64,000 nucleotides of DNA from Dipylidium caninum (taxonomy: Eukaryota; Platyhelminthes; Cestoda; Cyclophyllidea; Dipylidiidae). The stretch covers positions 20,602 through 84,601 of the forward strand of contig QEYB01000658.1 in the NCBI GenBank assembly GCA_017562135.1, written 5' to 3'. The position numbers and the translations under genes are program-made. The notes beneath the pieces are model-generated. The model had not been told where the DNA came from and searched no databases. It saw only the letters and a program-made list of their open reading frames with translations. Shown here piece by piece: positions 1 to 9,714 of the stretch (the stretch's first letter is position 1; each line of letters starts with the position of its first letter).

Positions 1-44
1 GAGCATTTAATTGAAGCAATGGACAAGAACTTGCAGTATTCTAC

Positions 45-123
45 CAAGGAATGCACCTTCGGCGACACGGATTGCACACGATGACATGGAGAAGAGAAGT
101 AGAAAGACGTGGAGACCATTCAT
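45..123 (-). CDS. Kunitz type-1 gene, exon 1 only (continues off the left edge)
   Basis: Starts with ATG at 123-121 and encodes a hydrophobic signal peptide beginning MNGLHVFLLL, the same first exon as the complete genes at 34.6, 40.7, 47.6 and 54.6 kb. It ends in phase 1 at a GTAGAA donor (position 44 downwards). The Kunitz exon would lie left of base 1 and is not in the window. The surrounding 1-2880 is almost identical to 40921-43785, where the complete gene is present, so the missing half very probably exists outside this window. The product would be a small secreted protein. The TATA position at 216-223 reads TACAAAAG rather than TATAAAAG, so expression may be weak. Confidence 0.75.
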
Positions 124-215
124 TGCTGCAGAGGCGGAGGTGGAGGCGGAGAAGAGAATGGTTGTCGAGGAGCTTCGAGAGGCTGCGACTTATAGGCGGC
201 GTGCGCATGCTCCTC

Positions 216-223
216 CTTTTGTA
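216..223 (-). promoter_or_regulatory. Degenerate TATA box of the truncated type-1 gene
   Basis: TACAAAAG stands about 95 bp upstream of the ATG, exactly where the 34.6-kb and 47.9-kb copies carry TATAAAG. The same T-to-C change is present at 41142-41149 and 55102-55109, so it arose before those blocks were duplicated. Confidence 0.5.
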
Positions 224-299
224 GACGCTTCTGCGTGTGGAGAGTGCGATGCACGCAATGCCACGGATGTGGGACAGGGTCGAGGTCAGTGTCGACGTC

Positions 300-1440
300 T
301 GTTTAATGGAAGGTGAGAAATGAGGCTACCGAAGGGTTGTGCAAGCACGCGATCACGTTTGACGGAGGTGAGACGCGTCGTTTGTTCGCCAACGAGAACA
401 CACGAAGGAGCTTCGACGACGGATGTCACTAAATCCTTCTTGTCCATCCTGTGACAGTGTTTGCAGAACACACTGCTACTGCCGGTCGTCATAGGCAGAT
501 GGATGGAGATGGCCATCATTTCAGCGGATTGACTGGATACGACAGGTAGGAGACAATGACTATTAACGCCTCTTGCCCGTCCTGCGTGTCTCCCGTCATT
601 GTTTCCTGCCTGTCGTCACGTATATGTGACGCTTCACAAGTGAGGCACCAACTCCTCGGAACTGCGACTCTGAGAAAAGCCACCACGAGAAGCGACGAAG
701 AGGAGCTGAGATCTTCGTTGAAGAGGTAGGAAAGACAACTCATCAGAGAGCCAAGCTGTTGGCAGAACTGTGGACTTGCTCGCTCATTAAACTAACCCAC
801 GAATGTGAGACGACAGCCGCATTCACTCGTGCTTCAGCTGTGAAGTCTCATTCTAAACCGCTTGCTGGTCGGTGAAATGGACTCCACACGGCGCCATGAG
901 GAAGGGAAGAAGGGACAGGATGAGGAGGGTCGTCCGCACAAACCAAGAGCCGAGACTGAGTTAACGACATGAAGCGCCGCCGTGCGCTCACTCCCCCTTC
1001 TAAAGTGCGCTTCCTTCGGTGCTGAAGCATCGGATGGCAATGTTTTCACTGTCACGAGGAAGGGGCGACGTGGAAGTGCGCCGTCAGAATGAGGAGATGC
1101 GTTCGTGTTGCCTTGGGTGAATGAGGCCACTAAGAGACTCATTAAGGACTCTTCCGCCTCCGCCTCAGCCGCCTCCCCTCATGACGTCCGCGGTGCGGTT
1201 TTGTCGACGATTCTCTACCTTCACACTCAACCAGCAGCAAATCATCCACAACGCGCGACTCTCGGGCCATTCCAGCGTTACCCACTGCTTGTAGCTTTTC
1301 CTTTGCCCATTCGCGATTCCCACTTACCGCGCTTTCTTCTCCACTTTACAAGACAGGCTTATGCCGAGCAGACGCTCCGCTTTCCTCTCACAACTACTGC
1401 TTTTCTAGAAGCCAAGTCATGAATTGGATGATTAATTCCC
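300..1440. other. Intergenic duplicated sequence, no gene recognised
   Basis: This stretch is near-identical to 41221-42366. It holds one GTCAC-N6-GTGAC palindrome (615-630) and short ORFs on both strands with no recognisable domain. The part from about 530 to 900 is shared with 13.55-13.98 kb and, inverted, with 20.5-20.8, 29.6-29.97 and 63.6-64.0 kb. I see no signal-peptide exon or Kunitz exon here. Confidence 0.5.
615..630. promoter_or_regulatory. GTCAC-N6-GTGAC palindrome, context family 1
   Basis: GTCACGTATATGTGAC. Other sites in this context (flanked by a cttcacaagtgaggc-type sequence): 13698-13713, 20649-20664, 29817-29832, 41541-41556, and an imperfect one at 63831-63847. The half-sites are inverted and separated by six bases. 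Function is unknown; the symmetry suggests a dimeric DNA-binding protein. Confidence 0.5.
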
Positions 1441-1454
1441 ACACACAAAAGACA

Positions 1455-1460
1455 TTTATT
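1455..1460 (-). terminator. Poly(A) signal AATAAA for the type-3 Kunitz locus
   Basis: AATAAA on the minus strand about 140 bp past the type-3 stop codon, followed by a GT-rich stretch (tgtgtgtggg). The intact copy has it at 42381-42386. It supports the 3' end of the type-3 transcript. Confidence 0.6.
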
Positions 1461-1598
1461 GTACGGCCAAGAGGTGGCTTTCACACTGCGGTGACCGCAG
1501 GAGAGGGGGATGCCGGAGAGCGTTGGGTGTTCGAGTCGCCACCGCCACGGGAGGGTGGAATCGCGTCGGCGAGGTGTTCCCTCCTCCCTCGGGTCTGC

Positions 1599-1991
1599 TT
1601 AGTGTCCGTGGGGGCCAGACCTAACATTACATACAGATTCGCATATACACTTTCCCCGGAATTGGTTTGTCATTGGCGGCGCATCCGGTCCAGTTTGAAA
1701 AGAATGCACTTCTTGGTGTGCTTGTCGTATCCCCACGTGGAATGGCGAGGTGGCAGTGGCCACGTTCGATTTCCATGTCGCACATGTGATTGCGACCTGG
1801 GAGGAGGCGAGAAGACGAGGGTGTCGTTAGTTCGGGTGTTTCATCGAAGGAAGAGGAGGTGATGAAGAAGACAAGGACAAGCAAATTGGACAAATGGCAG
1901 CATGCAACGTACGAATACAGGCGGTTGTGCGGAAAGGAAGAGAGAGAAGGACGATGAGGTGGAGAAGGACGAGGAGGTGGAGGGCATTCAT
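1599..1991 (-). pseudogene. Kunitz type-3 gene copy, frameshifted
   Basis: Copy of the intact gene at 42525-42916. Exon 1 (1991-1913) is intact, encodes a signal peptide starting MNALHLLVLL and ends in phase 1 at a GTACGT donor. Exon 2 (1796-1599) has three single-base indels against the intact copy: extra T near 1668, extra T near 1696, missing G near 1740. These shift the frame inside the Kunitz domain. All three fall in short homopolymers, so sequencing or assembly error is as likely as true decay. The promoter (TATAAAAG at 2087-2094) and poly(A) signal are preserved. Confidence 0.65.
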
Positions 1992-2086
1992 GGCTGCGAA
2001 GGAGGAGGAGGAGTAGGAGGAGGAGGAGAATGCGGTGTCGGAGAGTCGAGAGTGTGCAACTTGTAGGCAGCGTGTGGATGCGCCTT

Positions 2087-2143
2087 CTTTTATAGACGCT
2101 TGGGTGTGCTCAATGCGCTGGTTGTGTGACTGGGTCGAGGTGA
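2087..2143 (-). promoter_or_regulatory. Core promoter of the type-3 copy: TATA box plus upstream box
   Basis: TATAAAAG at 2087-2094 is about 96 bp upstream of the ATG. A 16-bp box TCACCTCGACCCAGTC (minus strand, 2128-2143) lies 33 bp further upstream. The same pair, at similar spacing, precedes the type-1 and type-4 genes, so it looks like the shared core promoter of the family. Confidence 0.6.
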
Positions 2144-2362
2144 GGATCGTCGGTGTTGTTTGTTGTTTGGCAAAGAGAAGGCTCGTCGGGAAATAGCCCC
2201 GAGGACTGCCACCTCCACAAGTCCCTAACCTAGTCGCAGTTATTAAAGTTGAAGAGCGAGAGATTCATCAACTTCTCCAAAAGTCATATTTCCACACGGC
2301 CCTTTTTTCGACTGCTGCATCATCGCCTACGCAGTGCGCGTCCTTAGCCCCTGCCTCCTATC

Positions 2363-2378
2363 GTCACGTATTTGTGAC
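2363..2378. promoter_or_regulatory. GTCAC-N6-GTGAC palindrome, context family 2
   Basis: GTCACGTATTTGTGAC with both 5-bp arms perfect. The same context recurs at 10806-10821. At 43291-43306 the right arm is mutated (GGGAC) inside an otherwise near-identical block. Confidence 0.45.
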
Positions 2379-2614
2379 GCGATTTGTTCCATTAACCCTA
2401 ATTCACATCTAAGACTACATTTAAAAGTGGAAATAAGCACACGGTGGCCACACGCGTTGGAGTCAGTTGTGCAACCTCGGGTCGCTGGAGTTGCACCCTC
2501 TAACTTTGACCAGTCGGTGGTCACACGTGAGTCTGTGGCATTTCACCATCTGCTCGGTTTCTCTGGCGTCCCATCACCAGTCAGCAGGTAGGGACCGTGG
2601 AAGTCGTCGAAGTT

Positions 2615-2760
2615 GGGAAAGAAAGGAAAGAAAGGAAGGAAAGGAAAGGAAAGAAAAGAAAAGAAAAGAAAGAAAGGAAAGTGAGGTGAGGTGAGGTAAG
2701 GTGAGGTGAGGCGAGGCGAGGCGAGGCGAGGCGCGGCGAGGAGAGGAGAGGAGAGGAGGT
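2615..2760 (+). repeat. Purine-rich (GGAAA/GAGGC) simple-sequence tract
   Basis: About 145 bp of almost pure G/A in GAAAG, GGAAG, GAGGT and GAGGC units. Shorter versions occur at 11021-11090 and 43545-43660, so length varies between duplicate copies. Such mirror-repeat purine tracts can form triplex DNA and are prone to breakage; no gene is visible in it. Confidence 0.8.
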
Positions 2761-3130
2761 TGTGCAGGGGTTGTGCATGAGGACAAGGTTGGTGGGGATA
2801 GGAAGGAATGAGGGATTATGCGAGAGTTCCTACGTCAGTGGCACACGAGGCAGTTATCCTCAACGGCGCGAACACACTCCTCCGCACCAACTCGCCTCAC
2901 CCATTCTCTTCTCGCCAAAGTCCATTCGCTCTCAAGCGGAGACGTGTGGAACGCGTGTGGCGGACCACTTTGTGGCCGATGTTGGGCAAACGCGGAGCAG
3001 GACAACACGCGTCACGTCAACGTCGCCACATCAAAGGTGTTCTCGTGCACAGCCCTTTGGTAGCCTCATTTCTCCCCATTCTGCAAACAAAACAACTCTC
3101 ACCTCGACCCAGTCCACCTGCAAAACACTG

Positions 3131-3164
<34 letters not shown>

Positions 3165-3360
3165 AATTTGACCTGCAGTGTGGCGAATGCGCTCACTTCA
3201 CCTGCCGCGGTTGCGAGGGCCACGAGAACCGAATAAGCAGTGAAAGGCCCTCTCTGGCTGCACGGGGCAGGATTTCTTCCTACCGAAGAAGAATGGCGGC
3301 TGCTTTGTCCCTGAGGGAAATGAGCTCAAATAACGACAATACAATCCCATCGCGCATCTG
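3165..3360 (+). CDS. Possible degenerate Kunitz-like exon (type 5)
   Basis: An open frame runs from a CT-rich acceptor ending in GAG at 3164 to a strong GTATGT donor at 3361. Near its start it reads FDLQCGECAHFTCRGC, which aligns with YDLQKGECVQLPCLDC of the type-1 Kunitz domain, including the unusual extra cysteine five residues after C3. The N-terminal half (C1, C2) and the last two cysteines are missing. The incoming phase is 1, as expected of a Kunitz exon. Copies at 11746-11941, 28341-28536 and 44347-44542 are all exactly 196 bp. No complete gene can be assembled around it, so it may be a remnant. Confidence 0.3.
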
Positions 3361-3387
3361 GTATGTTTGGAGCCATTCCTTGCCCCA

Positions 3388-3403
3388 GTCACGTATATGT
3401 GAC
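3388..3403. promoter_or_regulatory. GTCAC-N6-GTGAC palindrome, context family 3
   Basis: GTCACGTATATGTGAC, 27 bp past the GTATGT donor of the type-5 exon. Copies at 11969-11984 and 44570-44585. Imperfect copies (right arm GTGTC) at about 28563-28579 and 62532-62550. Confidence 0.45.
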
Positions 3404-4520
3404 GACAGCTGATTGCTTTGACCACCTTGCGTCGAATGCTTCACAACCGAAGTGCACCCAGTCGAGAAGGGGGAATGAGCGGACGGTGCGCGACAAAGGG
3501 AGGAGATGGTTGTCGAGGAGCTTCGAGAGGCTGCGACTTACAGGCGGTGTGCGCATGCTCCTCCTTTCGTAGACGCTTCTGCGTGTGGAGAGGCCGATGA
3601 ACGCAATGCCACGGATGTGGGACAGGGTCGAGGTCAGTGTCGACGTCTGTTTGATGGAAGGCGAGAAATGAGGATGCCAGAGGGTTGAGCAAGCACGCGA
3701 TCACGTTTGACGGAGGTGAGACGCGTCGTTTGTTCGCCTACGAGAACGCACGAAAGAGCTCTGTCGACGATTGCCACCAAATCCTCGACCCAGTCGAGTG
3801 GCTTATCTGGTCGAAGAAACACTTTTCCCCAACGTAAACTTCTCCTCTCAAGTTAAAAAAAATAAAATGATGGCCGATTGACTTCTTGCCGAGGGGACAA
3901 GCTCACTTGAGCGTGGAAATGCCTCCTTACTTAGACAAGCTATCGATACCATCGGAGTTCGCCATGGACACCGCTTCGGTGTTTACGATGCCTGTGGAGG
4001 AGTCACCGGATGCTCCGCCATCAGACGCCTTTGCATTGTAACTGACGCCACTTTCTGTCGACAGGCTGCCCACTTGTCTGTCACCCGAGGCGGAGCGCGT
4101 GGCTCCGTGCTCTCGTGGCCACCATGTTCGGGGCTGTCAAGACGCGAGCCACTTCTGTGTGGCAGATGATGGACATGGGGAAACAAGGTGACACTGTGAA
4201 CGCTGAGCGATCTGCTGAATGGAGGCCACGAAAGACAACACTGAGGCCGACGAAGACGATGTTGCAGCAGACTTCTCACGCCGTCATGGCCCCACCCACC
4301 TTGTCGTATTGCAACAACATTTTCACTCCTCCACAGACGCCTGTGAATGGCAGCAGGCCGCGTTCTCCTGCCTCTCCACAAGTTGCCTCCACATGCTTCC
4401 CACATGATGGAGAGAAACGCACCAGCCTCCCCACACACAGATGATTTCTACATCGCATCTTCGTCTCGTCTGCTCCATCATCTCCGCCGTCGGGGGAGGC
4501 CACAGTGCCCCGCTCCCCTC

Positions 4521-4536
4521 GTCACGTATATGTGAC
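4521..4536. promoter_or_regulatory. GTCAC-N6-GTGAC palindrome, context family 4
   Basis: GTCACGTATATGTGAC flanked by a cccctc / gtcggctctttt context. Copies at 30956-30971, 36279-36294, 46241-46256 and 53333-53348, some on the opposite strand. Confidence 0.45.
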
Positions 4537-5372
4537 GTCGGCTCTTTTCTTCTTCTTCTCCCAATTTCATGTAGAATTAGGAATAAGCAGAGAGGGGTCA
4601 CACGCCCTGAAGGAGTGACAGATTGACACATGAGCGGCAACCAAAGCGTTGTGCAAGGGGACAAGGTTGGTGGGGCGATGATGGTGTGAGGATTCTGTGG
4701 CAACACCGTCTTCGTTGGCCTCAGTTTTGTCTTTCGTGCATTCGATTGAGGAGACGGCTCAGCATTCACTTTGTCGTCTTCTCACACACAGGAGAGGTAG
4801 CCGTTGAGACAGGCGAATTGCATTAGCCTCCGTTCGCTTGCCCCACCACCAGTTCGTAGTCGCTCGTGTCTCGATGCGGTGGTGAGTTTCGTAATATTTG
4901 TCGACAATCCCCTCCGACGGCAGGGGCTGCCAAATCCCTAAATTGAATCTATCTCTCCGCCGACCACATTTACTCAGGAATGCTGTTCATCGTCAGACGC
5001 CAACGGTCGCTCCACACACGGGTCAGTCAACAAATCTTCGTCTTGGCTGCGTCGATCTGCCACGCGCACACACACACACACAGAGCGGATCGAATAAGTG
5101 ACACACCACCAATCCGTGAGGCCTCGCAGACCCGGCTGAAGCCGGCTGAAGCGCAGAGCGCGTGTGGTGCAACCGGTTGGACGAGGAACAAATTCTCCTC
5201 TCCGTTTTATCACTTTGTACATACGTGAGAAATGTTCCCTTCAAGGAAAAAAAAGGGGGGCGGGGGGGAAGGGAGGAGAGGAGAGAGACCTTGGAGGCGG
5301 AAGTACGACCTCGGCCACCAGTGTATGCGCTTTCATACAATTTTCCCCACTTCGCACATTGCACTCCTCTGT

Positions 5373-5388
5373 GTCACACATATGTGAC
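5373..5388. promoter_or_regulatory. GTCAC-N6-GTGAC palindrome, context family 5
   Basis: GTCACACATATGTGAC. Copies at 25306-25321, 30099-30114, 37113-37128, 45388-45403, 49283-49298 and 52481-52496. Central bases differ from families 1-4, but both 5-bp arms are invariant. Confidence 0.45.
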
Positions 5389-5900
5389 AGCGCAATACGT
5401 AATTCACGACTGTCAAAATATCATGAGACGGAATTCCCACTTAGGCCCTTCGCCCCTTTCCTTACACAACGGCCAGTCTTCGGTTGGAATTGTGCAATGT
5501 CAGGGATTATTGAGACGGTTCTCGTGCCGAGTTTCCCTCAACGCAGCCACAGGGAGGAGGAGGAGGCACCGACCCTCGACAGACAAATGCGACCGCAACC
5601 GCCGCCAGAAGACCATCTTCTTGCTGTGTAGCTCATGCAGGGACTTGTGTTTTGTCCTCTGACCTTTCATTTAGCAACAAATTTTGTCCTATATTCGCTC
5701 GTGTGATGAGATGACATTCCACGCTGAAGGAGGAGGTAGGGCGCTTCACTTGGCCACCATCGAGGTGCTTCTTCTGCCGAAGACCTCCTCTTCCTTCCAC
5801 GCAAACGCTGATTCATTGAAAGGAGTGATGCAGATCCATTGATGCAAGGCAGACTATCTTGTTTGACTCAGTTCTTGCTCACCTACCATAATCCAAGAAG

Positions 5901-7415
5901 GTGAGTATTAAAAGTTGGTACCAGCCTTGGCTGAATGACACCCATGAACCCGTTGACGAATCACTTGTTGACCACACTGACCAAGGAGGCAATCTCGGTT
6001 GGATGGGAGGTGGACAGCTGCCTTTGACTGTACTTCCTCCCCCGCTGCAGCCACACACCTCGCTTTCTCCCACATCGACGAAACAAGGAGGAAGGAGAAA
6101 GTCGCCGATACTTTATTCCTTGCAGGACGAATATTGTGGAAGTCTTGCCTGGTGAGAAAGTGAGTGGAGTTGCGATGGTGCTGTAATTGTTATGGAACCA
6201 CCTCGAGGAAGTCGTTTCCTCCCTTATGTAAGCACAAAAAGAGACGTCAGAGTTGATGTTGGTGACAGGAATTGTGGAACGCGGTGACCGTCATCTTTCT
6301 CTCCCATTCCATCGGTCCGCAAACGAATTTCATCACTTTCAAGAACACTTCCATCCAACTTATGCAAATGTGACGAATATAACCGCTACTTTGATTGGTT
6401 GAGGTAGGCGCTTGCCTGTTCACTGAGCACTAACTGCCTCCACGCTGAAATTTTCACCTCCGAGACGTAATCACGAGTCTCCTGCTCCGCCACCGCCACC
6501 GCCACCGCCACCGCCAACACCAAGCGGTCGCGCTCGCCTCACAGTCCCAAGTGAGGCCAACACCGACAGCCTCTCCGAGTCCATCGACGTCGTGAGAGGT
6601 GGGTGGCAACATCGCTATGATTGGCCTTAGGCTTGTCAACATTCACACTTGATTCGCACACCGCTCATGTGTCAAATTTGTCGCATGAGGCGAAGTCGTC
6701 TGGCCGCCTTGTCCGTCGTCAGAGGCACACAATCGACTTACACGTTGATCATTCTGCGCGTCCTCGCCTTTCATGTCACCACCGGCAAAGCCAGCGATTG
6801 GCGCCATCGTCGTTTCGTGCCAGAATGGCTTGGCTTAAAAGAGGTGGAGAGAAAAATGTCAAAGTTAAGAGTGGTCGAAATGAGAGTCACCTTGAATGAA
6901 CATCTTGCTCGGAGTCAATTCGCATTGGTGTGCGTGCAGGCGATGGAGGAGTTGACTTTGATGGTGGTGAGAGTCGACTCCAGTCAATGCGAGGGTGGAG
7001 AAGGCCTTTTCTTCCTCCCTCTTCACGTCATCACAAAACGAAGCACCCGCTGTGGATCGTGGAGTGGAGGGAGGCGTTTGAAGCGTGCGGGCCCAATCGC
7101 CTCGTTCAACGCCGGCCAACTGGTGGACATTCCGCTCCTCCCTCCTACCACAAAACGTGTTCTCGTGGACCCTCGGAGAAGGCGGCGAGTCGAGGAGGAA
7201 GAAGATGAAAGATGTCTTCTAAGTGAGTGTCCTCCACCCATAGGAATGTCGTCTGTTGCCCGTTTCCACTGGCGCGCACACACTTCCACGTTTTCCTATT
7301 GCCTCTAGACAATGCGCATGCCTTGTCTGCTCCACAGCGAAGGTCAGTCTGCTGGAGAATCGTCCACACGGAACGATTGAGGTTGGTGGTAGACAGTGTC
7401 CCTCGGAAGGGCTGA
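5901..7415 (+). CDS. Uncharacterised multi-exon gene model (left-arm copy)
   Basis: Three open segments with good splice sites suggest a gene. (a) 5901-6151 reads ...SWYQPWLNDTHEPVDESLVD... and ends at a GTGAGA donor. (b) about 6720-7222 reads ...FVPEWLGLKEVERKMSKL... and ...EELTLMVVRVDSS..., ending at an AA|GTGAGT donor in phase 1. (c) 7309-7415 follows a pyrimidine-rich acceptor (ttgcctctag) and continues in frame to ...RLRLVVDSVPRKG-stop. I do not recognise the protein. The true start and the joins before 6720 are unclear. In the inverted copy (17534-19045) single-base indels break segment (b), so one copy is not coding or carries sequence errors. Opposite-strand ORFs also exist. Confidence 0.3.
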
Positions 7416-8169
7416 TCTGCTTCCTCGTTATCCATGCAGCAGGCGTCTGAGTGCGACGCAGCCGACGTATTCGGCAAAAGAAAGTAACAACGAAAGTAGA
7501 GTGGGACGTTGAGTTGTGACTTCTGCATCCCCGCTGGAGCACAGACGCTCCCGCGGGCAGATTGGATGCTAAAGCCTTTGGAGATGCCTCGACATCCTCA
7601 GTAGAAGACGAGTTGGCATTTCAAATTGCCGTACTTGGAGGCTCACATTGCGGTTCTGCTCCGAGAGGAGCCTCCGTCCACTGGCTGGTGAAGAATTGTT
7701 CTCCTGTCAACGCGATCGCAGGATAAGTGAGGAGGCGCCAGGTCGTCGTCCCAACGGGTCCCGAGTTCTCTGCGTGATCTAAACCGACGGATGGGCGACC
7801 TCCTCGACTGCGAAGGAGACGGTGGAAGGTGAAGAAGAAAGGGAAGACGTGAGGCAAAAATAGTGACAAATGGTGAGACAGCTGTTCTCCACCATGCTAA
7901 TTAAAGGTTCCACTTCTGTTGACTGTCGTGTACAACCGCGAAGACGAAGCAGGTGGTCCAAATTCCCTCTAGCCAGCCAAAATCCTCTTTTGTGGCGGTG
8001 CAGGAAGTGAAGCACTTGAGGTGGGGAAGCGGTGTCACCGAGAGGCGAGTCGTCGGTCGACGTCTTCGTTTGCCTTACTTGCAGCTTGCTTGAAGGCGAT
8101 GGCCTATAGGGGACGCCAAATGTCTACTTTATCCCTATGGCTGAGGATGAATGGCTGACAAAATCTTAC

Positions 8170-8663
8170 CGTATGATGCGTCGTCGTAGAAGTAACCGCG
8201 AGGGGTGCGCTCTTCGCAAACATTCGGTGGCAGAGGTTGCAGGTAGACCCTGGGAAAACACCGTGCGGCAATTTTCGCTGCCGTCTTCTTGCGCATGAAT
8301 GCAACCAAGCTGGCCGGAGCCTTGCGTCGCGTTTGCTCTGCCCTTCGAAATGAGAACATTGATCCATGGCCAGCTACTTATAGGGATATAATTAACGGAT
8401 TTGGTGGGAACGGGATGGTATAGGCTGCCCTAACGGCGCTTACGTGCCTCCCACTGCTCCACTTTCGCAGGATCAGCATTGAGAATCTACATTTGGATGT
8501 GATGCTGCTGCTACTGCTGCTGCTGCTACTGCTACTATCGAAGTTCTGCAAGCTCCTCCTCTTCTTCTTCCGACGCCTCCAACGGCCCTTGCTCAACCGT
8601 CTGCCCAAACACCATTTCTACAACCACTTTCACGTCCACGTTGTTGAAAGAAGCAGCCATGAA
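8170..8663 (-). pseudogene. Radial spoke head protein 3 (RSPH3) pseudogene, left-arm copy
   Basis: Two exons. Exon A (8663-8444) follows a ttttctag acceptor and encodes VDVKVVVEMVFGQTVEQ, then an acidic run and ELAELR, then a CAG-rich coiled coil with ILNADPAKVEQWEA. Exon B (about 8360-8170) encodes KIAARCFPRVYL...GYFYDD and ends at a GTAAGA donor. This order and spacing match the RSPH3 core, known for its VKPVLEVLVGKTIEQ, EEEELANLR, NAELAEVQRLEE, KIAARAFAQRYL and GYFYDP motifs. Several in-frame TAG codons interrupt the coiled coil. Here the CAG/TAG run is nine bases longer than in the right-arm copy. Confidence 0.7.
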
Positions 8664-9304
8664 CTAGAAAAGAATCGTGGCACAGGTAGTAAAGGCGCGC
8701 GCGAGCGTCCCTGTCGACTTCAACCCAGTGAAATGGGCATCGCGGCTTCGTTGGCCGCGGCGGTTGGCGTAGGCGGGATGGCGCAGTTGTCAGGGCGAAT
8801 GAAGTCTGAGCGTGCAAACGATCACACTGTGCCAGCTTTAGTTTGCCAAACATTCGCTGTTGGGGACGGGAATAAGGCTGCGAGGAGGGTGCAAGGCTGT
8901 GTGGCACAGGGTAGTTGAAGTGAGGACTCTTCGCTTGCCAGTGTGTCAACGACGACTTCTCTTCCCACCGTGGCACACGCTCTGGTCCTCACCTCCTGCA
9001 GCCGCCTCAAAGGACTGTGGCCACCACTTGCGCGGTGAGGTTGGCCAAACCGCGGTGGCCGAATGACCCTGTCTCGTTCCCCTTCTAGACGCAATTTTTA
9101 ACCAGGAGATGTTCCGTTTCCCCCTCAAAGCCACTGCTCTTCCACAAATGCAAGTCACAAATTTGGTGATTTCTCACACAAAAAACAACAGTTATTTTAC
9201 TGGCAAGAGGGGGGTTTCAGGCTGCTGTGAGCGCAGGAGAGGGAAATGCCAGAGAGTGTTTTGTTGTTGGGTTACCATTGCTTGAGGAGAGTCCAGTTGC
9301 GTGG

Positions 9305-9714
9305 TCAAGTTGTTCCCTCCTCCGTCGGATCGGCCTCCCGACGGCGACATGTCAGCGCTTGCAGGCGAACTCGCATCTCCTTTTGGTGCGGAAGTGGTTG
9401 TCGTTGCGGCTGCATCCGGCACTGGTTGGTGCGCGCGTCGTGGTCCCACAGGGGAGTGGAGGAGTTGCACGACCCACTGTCAATCGCCGTTTGGCCCATG
9501 TGAGTGCGGACTGCGAGGAGGCGAGGAAAGGCGTCTGTCGTTAGCTCGAAGGCAGAATAGGTGATGAAGACGGGGACGAAGAGGTTGGTAAAGTTGAAAC
9601 AAACAACGTACGCAAGCAAGCCGTTGTGATGACGGAAAGAAGGAGAAGGAGGTGGAAAAGGAGGAGGTGGTGAAGGCGGAGGCGGAGGCGGAGGCGGAGG
9701 CGGAGGTCATGCAT
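9305..9714 (-). CDS. Type-4 secreted protein, Kunitz-derived frameshift gene (copy 1)
   Basis: Exon 1 (9714-9612, 103 nt) encodes a signal peptide MHDLRLRL... with a Leu-Arg repeat, ending in phase 1 at GTACGT. Exon 2 (9510-9305, 206 nt) starts after a cctcgcag acceptor. Its first half aligns with the Kunitz domain of the type-3 gene (AIDRGSC...NQC), but the first cysteine is glycine. A deletion of about 17 bp after the third domain cysteine shifts the rest into a basic tail ending ...CRRREADPTEEGTT. The lost second half of the Kunitz domain is still legible one frame over. The spliced frame is open in all five copies. A TATAAAAG promoter with the conserved upstream box lies just upstream. 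Confidence 0.5.

Larger units (their letters stand above)
3030..3660. repeat. Five-copy duplicon carrying a (CT)n microsatellite
   Basis: Recurs at 11.58-12.07, 28.17-28.85, 44.20-44.69 and, with many indels, 62.12-62.83 kb. It contains the proximal box CTCACCTCGACCCAGTC, a CT run (about 29 bp at 3133-3161, shorter elsewhere), the degenerate Kunitz-like exon and one palindrome. In three copies the right side joins a promoter fragment of the type-1 gene at the same point (near gagatggttgtcg), so these share one breakpoint. Confidence 0.75.
3790..5680. repeat. 1.9-kb duplicon with two palindromes and a (CA)n tract
   Basis: Same orientation at 35.55-37.41 kb; inverted at 45.1-47.03 and 52.2-54.1; partial inverted copies at 25.05-25.67 and 30.0-31.2; partial direct copy at 48.66-49.59. 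It contains palindromes at 4521 and 5373 and a (CA)n run near 5069-5086. It also carries several overlapping ORFs, such as one ending RPQPPPEDHLLAV-stop at about 5631, whose 3' reading frame is not kept in every copy. I recognise no domain and assign no gene. Confidence 0.7.

Noticed and set aside
5069..5086. (CA)n and (TG)n tracts as Z-DNA regulatory elements
   Set aside because: They are ordinary microsatellites of variable length; nothing ties them to a promoter.
5164..5662. ORF ending HLLAV and its copies near 25, 37, 45, 49 and 52 kb as a gene family
   Set aside because: The translation looks protein-like, but copies switch between two frames near the 3' end because of single-base indels. 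No signal peptide, domain or convincing splice set is visible.
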